A DNA stretch of 64,000 nt from an uncultured Isoptericola sp. (GCA_947497265.1 CANMFP010000002.1:682001-746000); one strand, 5' to 3'. Counted from the stretch's first letter, positions 34,933-43,850 are shown. Numbers and translations are program-made. The notes: generated from the letters alone by a model not told the origin.

Positions 34933-35862
34933 GTGACGCCACCGGTCCCCGCACCCGCCGAGGCCCTCGAGCGCCTGCCGCGTACCGCCGTCGTACGCGA
35001 CTGGCGCACCCGGGCCGCCGAGCACGCCGACCGTGCGGACGCACTGACGGCCGTCTGGCGCGACGCCCGCGACCGGGGCGAGAAGCACGCCGTCGAGGAC
35101 TTCCTCTTCACCTACTACCCGACGCGGGTGAGCCACCTGCGGCGGTGGCACGCCGGGGCGGGCGCCGTCGTCCCCGTACCCGACGGCGACGAGCGGTACG
35201 GGTGGCGCTGGTACCGCGGCACGACGCTGCCCGACGGCGCGGACGGCGCCACGCTGGACGTGTCCGCGTTCCTCGCCGACCGGGGCGAGGCGGTGCGCTA
35301 CGTCCGCTCGCTCGTCGGGGCGACGGCGGCACGGCCGGGGACGTTCGGCTGCTTCGGGCTGCACGAGTGGGCCATGGTGTACCGGGACGCCGCCGCCGGC
35401 CGCGACCACCGGCACCCGCTCCCCTTGCGGCTCGGCCATGACGGGACCGACGCCGTGGTGGAGTCCCACCGCATCGCCTGCTCCCACTTCGACGCCTATC
35501 GGTTCTTCACGCCGGAGGCCCGCGAGGCCAACTGGCTGCGCCCCACCCGCGAGCGCCAGGTCGCGATGGAGCAGCCGGGCTGCCTGCACGCCAACATGGA
35601 CCTGTACAAGTGGGTGTCCAAGCTGGGGCCCGCCGTGCCCGGTGACCTCCTGCTGGACTCCTTCGAGCTGGCCCGCGACATCCGCTACACCGACATGGCG
35701 GCCTCGCCGTACGACGTGTCCTCGTACGGGGTCGGGGCGGTGTCGGTCGAGACGCCCGAGGGCAAGGCCGAGTACGTGCGCCGCCAGCGCGGTTTCGCCG
35801 ATCGCGCGAACGCCCTGCGGCTCCGGATCGTCGAGGTGTGCGACCGGCTGCTGGCCGACTGA
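34933..35862 (+). CDS. Putative 3-methyladenine DNA glycosylase-annotated family protein
   Basis: 309 residues from GTG 34933. It belongs to an actinobacterial family with strong blocks such as EDFLFTYYPTRVSHLRRWH, CSHFDAYRFFTPEA and EQPGCLHANMDLYKW, then LDSFELARDIRYTDMAASPYD. I recall this family being annotated in genomes as 3-methyladenine DNA glycosylase, but I do not see a helix-hairpin-helix or the AAG fold, so the activity is unproven. Conservation of Cys, His and Asp residues suggests an enzyme. Monocistronic, with a weak ribosome site. Confidence 0.7.
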   Translation: MTPPVPAPAEALERLPRTAVVRDWRTRAAEHADRADALTAVWRDARDRGEKHAVEDFLFTYYPTRVSHLRRWHAGAGAVVPVPDGDERYGWRWYRGTTLPDGADGATLDVSAFLADRGEAVRYVRSLVGATAARPGTFGCFGLHEWAMVYRDAAAGRDHRHPLPLRLGHDGTDAVVESHRIACSHFDAYRFFTPEAREANWLRPTRERQVAMEQPGCLHANMDLYKWVSKLGPAVPGDLLLDSFELARDIRYTDMAASPYDVSSYGVGAVSVETPEGKAEYVRRQRGFADRANALRLRIVEVCDRLLAD

Positions 35863-35868
35863 CCGGCG

Positions 35869-36408
35869 TCAGGCGGTTCCGGCCCGGCGCGCGCGGTGCG
35901 CCGCCTGGGCGTTGCGGTTGGTGCAGGTGACCGAGCAGTAGCGTCGCGACCGGTTGCGCGAGAGGTCGAGCACGACGCCGGAGCAGTCCGCGTCGGCGCA
36001 GACGTCCAGCCGGGAGTGCTCGTCGGCACGGACGACGTCGACCATGGCCATCGCGGTCTCGGCGAGGATGCGGTCGGCCAGCGGGGCGTCGTCCTCGACG
36101 GCGTGCAGGTGCCAGTCCTCGTGCTCGTGGCGGACGAGGCGCGGCACGGCGCCGACCTCGGCGAGCATCGCGTTGACGAGCGGTGCGACGTCGTCACGGT
36201 CGGCGAGCAGCAGCTCCCGCAGCCGTGGCGCGAGGGCCAGCACGGCGTCCAGCTCACCCTCGGTGCCGTCGAGGCGCCCGGTGTAGCGGTGGCGCCGGAA
36301 GAACGCGTCGAGCTCCGCCACCGTGGTGAGGGTGGCCGGCGGCTCGGCAGCGTTGACGAGCTCCGTCGCAGACTGCAGCGCCTCCACGGCGTCAGGAGTG
36401 AAAGACAT
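35869..36408 (-). CDS. CGNR zinc-finger (ABATE-domain) transcriptional regulator
   Basis: 179 residues from ATG 36408. The N-terminal ABATE region (about 1-110) contains EAAEPPATLTTVAELDAFFRRH-like helices. The C-terminal CGNR finger is LDVCADADCSGVVLDLSRNRSRRYCSVTCTNRNA, split here into the pairs CADADC and CSVTC, expected to bind zinc. These proteins regulate adjacent genes. It is divergent from an EamA transporter, 39 bp between starts, and probably controls it. The effector is unknown. Confidence 0.88.
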   Translation of the reverse strand: MSFTPDAVEALQSATELVNAAEPPATLTTVAELDAFFRRHRYTGRLDGTEGELDAVLALAPRLRELLLADRDDVAPLVNAMLAEVGAVPRLVRHEHEDWHLHAVEDDAPLADRILAETAMAMVDVVRADEHSRLDVCADADCSGVVLDLSRNRSRRYCSVTCTNRNAQAAHRARRAGTA

Positions 36409-36409
36409 G

Positions 36410-36439
36410 TTGACACGTTATCAAGAGCGACCGTAGTGT
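36410..36439 (+). promoter_or_regulatory. Predicted promoter of the EamA gene, possibly leaderless
   Basis: TTGACA (36410-36415) and TAGTGT (36434-36439) are separated by 18 nt. The ATG of the transporter begins 8 nt after the -10 hexamer, so the transcript would be nearly or fully leaderless. TGACAC/GTGTCA half-sites flank the spacer and could be the operator of the divergent CGNR regulator. Confidence 0.6.
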
Positions 36440-36447
36440 CATGAGCC

Positions 36448-37419
36448 ATGAAGCAAATGACGCCTGACGTCTCCGCCGCGCGCCGTCCGCGGACCAGCGC
36501 GGGGCTCGCTCTCGCCGTCGTCTCGGCGATCAGCTTCAGCCTCTCCGGACCGCTCGCCGGCGCCCTGTTCGACACCGGCTGGAGCCCCGGTGCCGTCGTC
36601 CTCGTGAGGATCACGATCGGCGCCCTGGTGCTGCTGCCGTTCGGCATCGCGGCGCTGCGCGGCGACTGGGACGCCGTCCGGCGCAACGTCCGGCTCGTCA
36701 CTCTCTACGGGCTGCTCGGCGTCGCCGCGACCCAGTTCTGCTACTTCGCCGCCGTGCAGCACATGCAGGTCGGCCCGGCCCTGCTGGTCGAGTACTCGGC
36801 ACCGGTGGCCGTCGTCGTCTGGCTCTGGCTGCGCCACGGCCAGCAACCCGCGCCGGCGACCTTCGGCGGCATCGCGCTCGCGCTGGCCGGCCTCGTCCTG
36901 GTTCTCGACCTCACCGGCGCGCGTGTCTCCCTCGTCGGCACGGCCTGGGCGCTCGGCGCGATGGTGGGGGCCTCGGCCTACTTCCTCATCAACGCCCGGG
37001 CGGACACCGGGCTGCCGCCGCTCAGCCTCGCCGCCGGCGGGCTCACGGTCGGGGCGGTCGCGCTCGGCGCGCTCGCCGCCGTCGGGCTGCTGCCCGTGAC
37101 CGCGTCGACGGCACCTGCCACGCTCGGCACGGCGGCGGTGCCCTGGTGGCAGGTGCTCGCCGTCCTCGGTCTCGTGACGGCCGGTGTCGCCTACGTGACC
37201 GGCATCGCCGCCGGACGTCAGCTCGGTGCACGCGTGGCCGCGTTCATGGGCCTGCTCGAGGTGCTCAGCGCGGTGCTGCTCGCCTGGGCGCTGCTCGGCG
37301 AGCTGCCGAGCCCCGTCCAGCTGGTGGGCGGAGCGCTCGTGCTCGCCGGCGTCGTCGTGGTCCAGCAGGGCGAGGCCGCCACGGCTCGCCGCGCGGAAGC
37401 CCTCGCCACGAGCGCCTGA
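36448..37419 (+). CDS. EamA-family (DMT) metabolite transporter
   Basis: 323 residues from ATG 36448. Ten transmembrane helices form two EamA repeats (LALAVVSAISFSLSGPLAG, then VGTAWALGAMVGASAYFLIN at the start of the second). It probably exports an amino acid, sugar or other small metabolite; specificity is not readable. The adjacent divergent CGNR regulator and the leaderless-type promoter suggest local control. The next gene, APH(3')-like, follows 20 bp downstream on the same strand. Confidence 0.92.
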   Translation: MKQMTPDVSAARRPRTSAGLALAVVSAISFSLSGPLAGALFDTGWSPGAVVLVRITIGALVLLPFGIAALRGDWDAVRRNVRLVTLYGLLGVAATQFCYFAAVQHMQVGPALLVEYSAPVAVVVWLWLRHGQQPAPATFGGIALALAGLVLVLDLTGARVSLVGTAWALGAMVGASAYFLINARADTGLPPLSLAAGGLTVGAVALGALAAVGLLPVTASTAPATLGTAAVPWWQVLAVLGLVTAGVAYVTGIAAGRQLGARVAAFMGLLEVLSAVLLAWALLGELPSPVQLVGGALVLAGVVVVQQGEAATARRAEALATSA

Positions 37420-37439
37420 CCTCGGCGAGGATGGCCCGC

Positions 37440-38183
37440 ATGGCCCTCCCCCTCGCCTCCGCTCCCCGGGAACCTGTCGCCGTCCCGGCCGCCGTCCGGG
37501 CGCTCGCCACCGACGACGACGTCACCCCCGTGTGGCGCAACCAGCTCGGCGGGCTCACCTTCCGCCTCGTCGGCGCGGCCGGGACGCGGTACGTCAAATG
37601 GGTCGCGCACGGCACGCCCGAGCTCGACCTCGCCGCCGAGGCCGAGCGCCTCGCCTGGGCGACGCGCTACACCGCGGTGCCCCGCGTGCTCGGCCGCGGG
37701 CACGACGAGGACGGTGCGTGGCTCGTCACCGCCGCGCTGCCGGGGCGATCCGCCGTCGACCCGGCCTGGAAGGCGCGGCCCGACGAGGCCGCCCGCGCAA
37801 TCGGGGCCGGGCTGCGGGCCCTGCACGACTCCCTGCCGGTGGACGCGTGCCCGTTCTCCTGGAGCGCTCAGGAGCGCGCCGACCGGTTGGACGCCGCCGC
37901 GCGCGAGCGGCTCGGCCCGATCCCCGCCGTGGACCGCCTCGTCGTCTGCCACGGGGACGCCTGCGCACCGAACACCCTGGTGGCCGACGACGGCGCACCG
38001 GCCGGGCACGTCGACCTCGGCACGCTCGGGGTGGGCGATCGCTGGGCGGATCTGGCGACGGCGAGCATGAGTCTGGGCTGGAACTACGCCGGCGACCACG
38101 AGGCCGCCTTCTTCGCGGCGTACGGCATCGCACCCGACGCGGAGCGGATCGCCTTCTACCGGCACCTGTGGAACCTGGGCTGA
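37440..38183 (+). CDS. Aminoglycoside 3'-phosphotransferase (APH(3'))-like kinase
   Basis: 247 residues from ATG 37440, with GAGG nine nucleotides upstream. The active site is clear: Lys53 (RYVKW), the catalytic block VVCHGDACAPNTLV with Asp173 and Asn178, and the metal-binding Asp192 in HVDLGTLGVGDRWADLA. The C terminus YGIAPDAERIAFYRHL closely resembles APH(3')-II. It is about 17 residues shorter than classical APH(3'). It could inactivate aminoglycosides or phosphorylate another small molecule. Chromosomal context, with no mobile element nearby, suggests an intrinsic gene, coupled to the EamA gene. Confidence 0.85.
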   Translation: MALPLASAPREPVAVPAAVRALATDDDVTPVWRNQLGGLTFRLVGAAGTRYVKWVAHGTPELDLAAEAERLAWATRYTAVPRVLGRGHDEDGAWLVTAALPGRSAVDPAWKARPDEAARAIGAGLRALHDSLPVDACPFSWSAQERADRLDAAARERLGPIPAVDRLVVCHGDACAPNTLVADDGAPAGHVDLGTLGVGDRWADLATASMSLGWNYAGDHEAAFFAAYGIAPDAERIAFYRHLWNLG

Positions 38184-38321
38184 GCCCTGCCGGCCTACGC
38201 GAGAACCCGTAGGTCACGCCCGCCGCGGCATCGACGTTGACGGGTTTCGCCTGATGCGCACGTGGTTGCCGAGGCCTACCGTCGAATTTGTCCAGATACC
38301 TGACGAACAGGAGACGCAACG

Positions 38322-39044
38322 ATGCGATGGCGCACAGCACTGGTAGCGGCCGTGACCGGCCTGGTGGCACTGCTCGCACCCCTGGCGCTGGCCCCCACGG
38401 CCGCCGCCCACGGCTGGGTCACCAACCCACCCAGCCGCCAGGACCACTGCAGCAACGGGACGTTGTCGTTCGACTGCGGAGCTCTGCAGTACGAGCCCCA
38501 GAGCGTCGAAGCCCCGAAGGGGTCGATGCAGTGCTCCGGCGGCGGCGGGTTCGAGATCCTCGACGACGAGAGCAAGCCGTGGCCCCGGACCACCGTGGAC
38601 TCCTCGGTGACGATGCGGTGGCAGATCAAAGCGATGCACTCCACCAGCACCTGGGAGTACTTCGTGGACGGGGTGCTGCACCGCACCATCGACGACGGCG
38701 GCGCGCAACCTGGCGCCGTCGTCGAGCACACGCTCGACAGCCTCCCCGCCGGTGACCACACGATCCTCGCCCGCTGGAACGTCGCGGACACCGCCATGGC
38801 CTTCTACGCCTGCGTCGACGTGACGGTCGGCGGCAACGGCGGCGGCGACCCGGACCCGGACCCCACGCCGGACCCCGAGCCGGGTGACTGTGAGGCCGCG
38901 GCCTGGGAGCCGGGCGCCGTGTACCTCGGGGGCGACCAGGTCTCCCACGACGGCCGCACCTACCAGGCCAAGTGGTGGACCCGCGGTGAGGACCCGTCCT
39001 CCGCCGGCCAGTGGGGTGTGTGGAGCGACCTCGGCGCCTGCTGA
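38322..39044 (+). CDS. Secreted AA10 lytic polysaccharide monooxygenase with CBM5/12
   Basis: 240 residues from ATG 38322 (CAGGAGACG upstream). Signal peptide cleavage after TAAA leaves His30 as the new N terminus (HGWVTNPPSR), the first histidine-brace residue. His106 in MHSTSTW is the second and Phe161 in AFYACVD is the axial residue. A Pro/Asp linker follows, then a C-terminal CBM5/12 (AAWEPGAVYLGGDQVSHDGR). It oxidatively cleaves chitin or cellulose outside the cell. Chitin is the likelier target for a CBM5/12. This fits the sugar ABC importer in the window. Confidence 0.93.
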   Translation: MRWRTALVAAVTGLVALLAPLALAPTAAAHGWVTNPPSRQDHCSNGTLSFDCGALQYEPQSVEAPKGSMQCSGGGGFEILDDESKPWPRTTVDSSVTMRWQIKAMHSTSTWEYFVDGVLHRTIDDGGAQPGAVVEHTLDSLPAGDHTILARWNVADTAMAFYACVDVTVGGNGGGDPDPDPTPDPEPGDCEAAAWEPGAVYLGGDQVSHDGRTYQAKWWTRGEDPSSAGQWGVWSDLGAC

Positions 39045-39063
39045 TCCGGGCCTGCTGAGCAGA

Positions 39064-39131
39064 TCTGGTCGGCAGTTCGTCTTCTGGTCGGCAGTTCGAG
39101 CTGCCGACCAGACGACGAACTGCCGAACAGA
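39064..39131. terminator. 68-nt near-palindrome (GTCGGCAGTTCG-type repeat)
   Basis: Arms of about 34 nt fold back around 39097-39098 with three mismatched pairs and essentially no loop. The arms themselves contain a direct repeat of CTGGTCGGCAGTTCG. It lies between the LPMO gene end and the helicase start. It probably terminates LPMO transcription; the internal direct repeat also looks like a small dispersed element. Confidence 0.65.
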
Positions 39132-39166
39132 CGACGCCGCCGGGACAGGCTGGGAGAATGGTCCCG

Positions 39167-41899
39167 ATGACTGCCACCGACACTGCCGCCACCGCCTCGA
39201 CCACGACCCCGCGCCCGGCCGGCACCTTGCTGCCCTACCTGCCCGCCCCGACGGGCAAGGCACCGGACGCGGACGTGCTCTTCGAGGGCTTCGGCGAGTG
39301 GGCGGCGTCCACGGGCCGGTCCCTCTACCCGCACCAGGAGGAGGCGCTGCTCGAGCTCATGACGGGCTCGCACGTGGTACTGGCGACGCCGACCGGGTCG
39401 GGCAAGTCCATGGTGGCGATGGGCGCCCAGTTCGCGGCCCTGGCCGCCCGGCGGTCCGGGCTCGGCGGGCGGACCTACTACACCGCGCCGCTCAAGGCCC
39501 TGGTCAGCGAGAAGTTCTTCGACCTGGTCGCGGCGTTCGGCTCGCGCAACGTGGGGATGATGACGGGCGACTCGGCGGTCAACGCGGACGCGCCGATCAT
39601 CTGCTGCACCGCCGAGATCCTCGCCAACCTCGCACTGCGGCGAGGGGCCGGCAGGCCGGGCGACGACGACTTCATCTCCCAGGTCGTCATGGACGAGTTC
39701 CACTACTACGGCGACCCGCAGCGCGGCTGGGCCTGGCAGGTGCCCCTGCTCGAGCTGCCGCACACCCAGTTCGTGCTGATGTCCGCGACGCTCGGCGACA
39801 CCACCCGGCTGCGAGAGGACCTCGAGGAACGGTCCGACCGCCCTGTGGCCGAGGTCGCCGACGCCGAGCGGCCCGTCCCGCTCACGTTCTCCTACGTCCA
39901 GGACCCGCTGCCCGAGGTGATCGAGGAGCTGGTCACCACCCACCGGGCGCCCGTCTACGTCGTGCACTTCACGCAGAAGGACGCCGTCGACCGCGCCCAG
40001 GCGCTGCTCAGCTCGAAGCTCGCCTCCAAGGAGGAGAAGGCCGCGATCGCGGCGGAGATCGGCGCGTTCCGGTTCGGCACCGGGTTCGGCAAGGTCCTGA
40101 GCAAGTACCTTCGCGCCGGGGTCGGCGTCCACCACGCCGGGATGCTGCCCAAGTACCGCCGCCTCGTGGAGCGCCTCACCCAGCGCGGGCTGCTCAAGGT
40201 CGTTTGCGGCACCGACACGCTGGGCGTCGGCATCAACGTGCCCATCCGCACCGTCCTGCTGACGTCCCTGGTGAAGTTCGACGGCGAACGGATGCGGCAC
40301 CTCACCGCCCGTGAGTTCCACCAGATCTCCGGACGCGCCGGGCGCGCGGGCTACGACACCCTCGGCGAGGTCATCGTCATGGCCCCCGAGCACGTCATCG
40401 AGAACCGCAAGGCCGTCGCCAAGGCGGGCGACGACCCGAAGAAGCTCAAGAAGCTGGTCCGCAAGAAGGCCCCGTCGGGCTCCGTGAACTGGACGGACTC
40501 GACCTTCGAACGCCTCCGCGACGCTCCGCCGGAGCCGCTGACCAGCCAGTTCCACGTCAACCACGCCATGGTGCTCAACGTCCTCGCCCGCACGCGGGAC
40601 GAGCGCGCCGCGGACGAGGCCGGGGCCGTCGACCCGGTCGAGGCGATGCGCCACCTGCTGACCGCGAACCACGACACCGCCGCGCAGCAGGCCGCGCACG
40701 TGCGCCAGGCGCTGCGCATCTACCGCTCCCTGCGGGTCGCCGGCGTGGTCGAGCGGGTCCGCGTCCCGGACCCGACGCGCCCGGCGGGCTACCGTCCCAG
40801 CGTCCGGCTCGAGGTGGACCTCCCCCGGGACTTCGCCCTCAACGCCCCGCTGTCGCCGTTCGCCCTGGCCGCGATGGACCTGCTCGACGTGGACTCCCCC
40901 ACGCACGCCCTCGACGTCGTCTCCGTCATCGAGGCGACGCTGGACGACCCTCGCCAGATCCTCTACGGCCAGCAGCGCAAGGCGCGCGGCGTCGCCGTCG
41001 CGGAGATGAAGGCCGAGGGCATCGAGTACGAGGAGCGCATGGAGCTGCTCGAGGACGTCACCTGGCCCCGGCCGCTCGCCGAGCTGCTGGAACCCGCGTT
41101 CGCGCAGTACAAGCAGACGAACCCGTGGGTCGCCGGCGCCGAGCTCGCGCCCAAGTCCGTCGTGCGGGACATGCTCGAGCAGGCCATGACCTTCGCCGAG
41201 ATGGTCAGCATCTACGGCTTGGAGCGCACCGAGGGCGTGGTCCTGCGCTACCTCGCCGACGCGTTCCGAGCGGTCCGCCAGGTGGTCCCCGACGAGCACC
41301 GCACCGAGGACGTGCACGAGGTCATCGAGTGGCTCGGTGAGCTCGTGCGGGGCGTCGACTCGTCCCTGCTCGACGAGTGGGAGCGGCTGCAGAACCCGGT
41401 GGACGACGACGCCGACACCGTCATCGAGGGCGAGCTCGCCGAGGCCGGCGCCGAGGCTCCCGCCCGACCCGTCACCGGCAACCCTCGCTCCTTCCGCCGC
41501 CTGGTGCGCAACGCCATGTTCCGCCGCGTCGAGCTGGCCGCGCGCGAGGACTACGACGCCCTCGAGGCGCTCGACAAGGCCTCCGGCTGGGACGGCGACA
41601 CCTGGGCCGACGCCCTGGAGGAGCTCTTCGAGGCCCAGGGCGACGACGCGATCGGGTTCGGCGCGGACGCCCGCTCCACGGCCCTGCTGACCATGCTCGA
41701 GCCGGGCGCCGAGCTCCCCGCCGGCGCTCCGCCGTCGGACACCCGGACCGTGCCGGCCGGCACGTGGTGGGTGCGCCAGGTGCTCGACGACGTCGACGGT
41801 GACCGCGACCGCGCGATCACCGCCCTCGTCGACCTCGCCGCGAGCGACGAGGCGGGCGCACCGGTGGTGAGCATCCTGCACGTGGGCCGGTTCGCGTAG
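39167..41899 (+). CDS. DEAD/DEAH-box RNA helicase, Ski2-like (DUF3516)
   Basis: 910 residues if ATG 39167 is used; ATG 39158 is also possible, with GGGAG partly overlapping. Walker A is ATPTGSGKS, followed by the DEAD-box variant VVMDEFHYY and the SAT motif VLMSATLG, and the second RecA domain contains TDTLGVGIN and QISGRAGRAG. The C-terminal third is the DUF3516 extension. It resembles exosome-linked Ski2/Mtr4-like helicases and probably unwinds structured RNA. Actinobacteria widely carry it. Monocistronic; the preceding palindrome probably insulates it. Confidence 0.93.
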   Translation: MTATDTAATASTTTPRPAGTLLPYLPAPTGKAPDADVLFEGFGEWAASTGRSLYPHQEEALLELMTGSHVVLATPTGSGKSMVAMGAQFAALAARRSGLGGRTYYTAPLKALVSEKFFDLVAAFGSRNVGMMTGDSAVNADAPIICCTAEILANLALRRGAGRPGDDDFISQVVMDEFHYYGDPQRGWAWQVPLLELPHTQFVLMSATLGDTTRLREDLEERSDRPVAEVADAERPVPLTFSYVQDPLPEVIEELVTTHRAPVYVVHFTQKDAVDRAQALLSSKLASKEEKAAIAAEIGAFRFGTGFGKVLSKYLRAGVGVHHAGMLPKYRRLVERLTQRGLLKVVCGTDTLGVGINVPIRTVLLTSLVKFDGERMRHLTAREFHQISGRAGRAGYDTLGEVIVMAPEHVIENRKAVAKAGDDPKKLKKLVRKKAPSGSVNWTDSTFERLRDAPPEPLTSQFHVNHAMVLNVLARTRDERAADEAGAVDPVEAMRHLLTANHDTAAQQAAHVRQALRIYRSLRVAGVVERVRVPDPTRPAGYRPSVRLEVDLPRDFALNAPLSPFALAAMDLLDVDSPTHALDVVSVIEATLDDPRQILYGQQRKARGVAVAEMKAEGIEYEERMELLEDVTWPRPLAELLEPAFAQYKQTNPWVAGAELAPKSVVRDMLEQAMTFAEMVSIYGLERTEGVVLRYLADAFRAVRQVVPDEHRTEDVHEVIEWLGELVRGVDSSLLDEWERLQNPVDDDADTVIEGELAEAGAEAPARPVTGNPRSFRRLVRNAMFRRVELAAREDYDALEALDKASGWDGDTWADALEELFEAQGDDAIGFGADARSTALLTMLEPGAELPAGAPPSDTRTVPAGTWWVRQVLDDVDGDRDRAITALVDLAASDEAGAPVVSILHVGRFA

Positions 41900-42010
41900 A
41901 ACGTCCGGCGCCGCCCGGATCGTCCCGGGAGAAGTTGCGGGTCAACCCGGGCGGCGGTCGAATCGGCTCAGAGGGAACACTCCCTCGCCTCGACGAGTCG
42001 GGAGGCTGCC

Positions 42011-42502
42011 ATGGACAGCTCGACCATCATGTGGATCGTCATCGCGGTCGTCGTCGTGATCCTCCTCGCCCTGCTGGTGTGGTTCCTGGTGCGACGGTCA
42101 CGCACGGCCACGGCGAAGCGGCGCGAGGCGGAGCAGGCGAAGGCCGCGGAGCTGCGCCGCGACGCCGAGAGCGAGCGCATCGCGGTGCAGGAGCGTGAGG
42201 CGTCCGCCGAGAAGCTCGACGCCGAGGCCCGCCTGCAGCAGGCCGACGCCGACCGCAAGGCGGCCGAGGCGGCACGGCTCCAGCAGGAGGCGCAGGACCG
42301 CAACGCCGAGGTCGGCGAGAGTCGGGCCGGAGTCGAGGAGCGGCTGCGCCGTGCCGACGAGCTCGACCCCGACCACCGGGCCACCACCGGCACCGTGAAC
42401 ATCCACGACACCGGCGAGGGGCACCAGCCGGAGCACCGCGCCGACGCGCCGCCGGACACTCACCGCGGGACGGCCGACCGCGAAGGCCGCCACCACACCT
42501 GA
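42011..42502 (+). CDS. Single-pass membrane protein with coiled coil
   Basis: 163 residues from ATG 42011. One N-terminal transmembrane helix (IVIAVVVVILLALLVWFLV) is followed by an Ala/Glu/Arg-rich coiled coil of about 80 residues (KRREAEQAKAAELRRDAE). The last 45 residues are a His/Asp/Thr-rich disordered tail. It probably exposes the coiled coil to the cytosol. No known domain. Function unknown; such proteins often organise envelope or division complexes. Confidence 0.75.
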   Translation: MDSSTIMWIVIAVVVVILLALLVWFLVRRSRTATAKRREAEQAKAAELRRDAESERIAVQEREASAEKLDAEARLQQADADRKAAEAARLQQEAQDRNAEVGESRAGVEERLRRADELDPDHRATTGTVNIHDTGEGHQPEHRADAPPDTHRGTADREGRHHT

Positions 42503-42515
42503 GCGGCACCTGCCG

Positions 42516-43268
42516 TCACAGACCCGCGACACCCCGGGTGAGCGTGGCGACCCCGCCCACGTAGGCGAGCACGATGAGCACCCGGCGCGTGGCGCTCGCC
42601 GACACCCGCGGGGCGAGCGCCTCACCCAGCGCGAGACCACCGACGATCGCCACCATCAGCAGCACCCACTGCCACGGGTCCATGGTGGGGAACGAGGCGT
42701 CCGCCAGCACGAGCTTCGCGGTCAGCGCCGCCAGGGCGTTCACCGCGAAGAAGGGCTGCGCCGTCGCGGCGAACCGCTTCGGGTCCCAGCCGCTGAGCAC
42801 GGAGTACACCGCCACCGGCGGCCCTCCGATCCCGGCCGCCACCGACCCGAACCCGCTCGCCACTCCCGTCACGGCCAGGGGCCAGCGGGACCCGGCGCCG
42901 AGCGGGTGCGCGCCCTCGCGCCGTAGGCGGGTCGTCAGCACGGCGAGCGTCATCGCGAGGATGACGACGACACCCACGGTCGCCTCGAGGGCGGGCGCGC
43001 TGACGCCCCGCAGCAGCAGCGCCGCCGGCACCGTGACCACCAGCGACGAGAGCGTCAGCCAGGCGAACTTGCGCCACTCGACGTCGCGCACCACCCGCCC
43101 GAGGATGATCGTCGAGGCGATGGCGCCCGAGAGGTTGACGAAGAGCACCCCTTCCAGCGGCCCCACGATCAGCACGATGAACGGCCCCGCCACCAGCCCG
43201 AACCCCATGCCCGTCACCCGTTGCAGGATCCCGCCGACGAGGACGGCGAGCACGAGGAGGGTCAGCAC
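42516..43268 (-). CDS. TauE/SafE-family membrane protein (sulfite exporter-like)
   Basis: 250 residues from GTG 43268. About eight transmembrane helices with the TauE blocks GFGLVAGPFIVLIVGPLEGVL and GSVAAGIGGPPVAVY, which are the family signatures. Members export sulfite, sulfonates or organosulfur compounds. It is convergent with the coiled-coil gene and divergent from YbaK. Substrate not decided. Confidence 0.85.
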   Translation of the reverse strand: MLTLLVLAVLVGGILQRVTGMGFGLVAGPFIVLIVGPLEGVLFVNLSGAIASTIILGRVVRDVEWRKFAWLTLSSLVVTVPAALLLRGVSAPALEATVGVVVILAMTLAVLTTRLRREGAHPLGAGSRWPLAVTGVASGFGSVAAGIGGPPVAVYSVLSGWDPKRFAATAQPFFAVNALAALTAKLVLADASFPTMDPWQWVLLMVAIVGGLALGEALAPRVSASATRRVLIVLAYVGGVATLTRGVAGL

Positions 43269-43355
43269 GGCCCCACGGTACGCCGCGCCCGTACCACGAC
43301 GGTGCGCAGACCGGCCGGCGGCACGAGGACCGCGACGTCGGGCACACTGGGTGCC

Positions 43356-43850
43356 GTGGTCAGCAAGAGGACGGCGAGCGGCGGGACGCCCGCGCTGCTC
43401 GCGCTGGAGAAGGCCGGGGCCGCGTACGCCCTGCACCCGTACAGCCACGACCCGACGAGCGGGCTGAGCTACGGCGCGGAGGCCGCGGCGGCGATCGGAG
43501 TCCCGGCCGAGCAGGTGCTCAAGACGCTGATGGCGGACGTCGACGGCGAGCTGGTCGTCGCCGTCGTCCCCGTCACCGGCTCGCTGGACCTCAAGGCGCT
43601 CGCTCGCGCCGCGGGCGGCAAGCGGGCCGGGATGGCGGAGGTGGCCCGAGCCCAGCGGGCCACCGGGTACGTCGCGGGCGGCATCTCACCGCTGGGGCAA
43701 CGGACCCGGCACCGCACCGTCCTGGACGCCTCGGCCGAGGCCTTCGACGTCGTCTACGTCTCCGCGGGCCGCCGCGGGCTGGACGTCTCGCTGGCACCGC
43801 ACGACCTGGTGCGGCTCACCGGCGCGACCCTCGCGACGATCGGCCGCTGA
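43356..43850 (+). CDS. ybaK: Cys-tRNA(Pro) deacylase, YbaK type
   Basis: 164 residues from GTG 43356. The YbaK fold is visible: GAEAAAAIGVPAEQVLKTLM, LVVAVVPVTGSLDLKALARAAGGKRAGMA with the catalytic lysine, and GYVAGGISPLGQRTRHRTVLD, the family's strongest block. It removes Cys misacylated to tRNA-Pro, protecting proline codons. It is free-standing, not fused to ProRS. Confidence 0.92.
   Translation: MVSKRTASGGTPALLALEKAGAAYALHPYSHDPTSGLSYGAEAAAAIGVPAEQVLKTLMADVDGELVVAVVPVTGSLDLKALARAAGGKRAGMAEVARAQRATGYVAGGISPLGQRTRHRTVLDASAEAFDVVYVSAGRRGLDVSLAPHDLVRLTGATLATIGR

Noticed and set aside
38194-38213. 6-bp hairpin after the APH-like gene as a terminator
   Set aside because: The stem is short, the loop is 8 nt and no U-run follows, so it is not worth a feature entry.
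38960-41881. 973-residue minus-strand frame opposite the DUF3516 helicase
   Set aside because: Mirror frame of a GC-rich gene; low-complexity composition without fold motifs.
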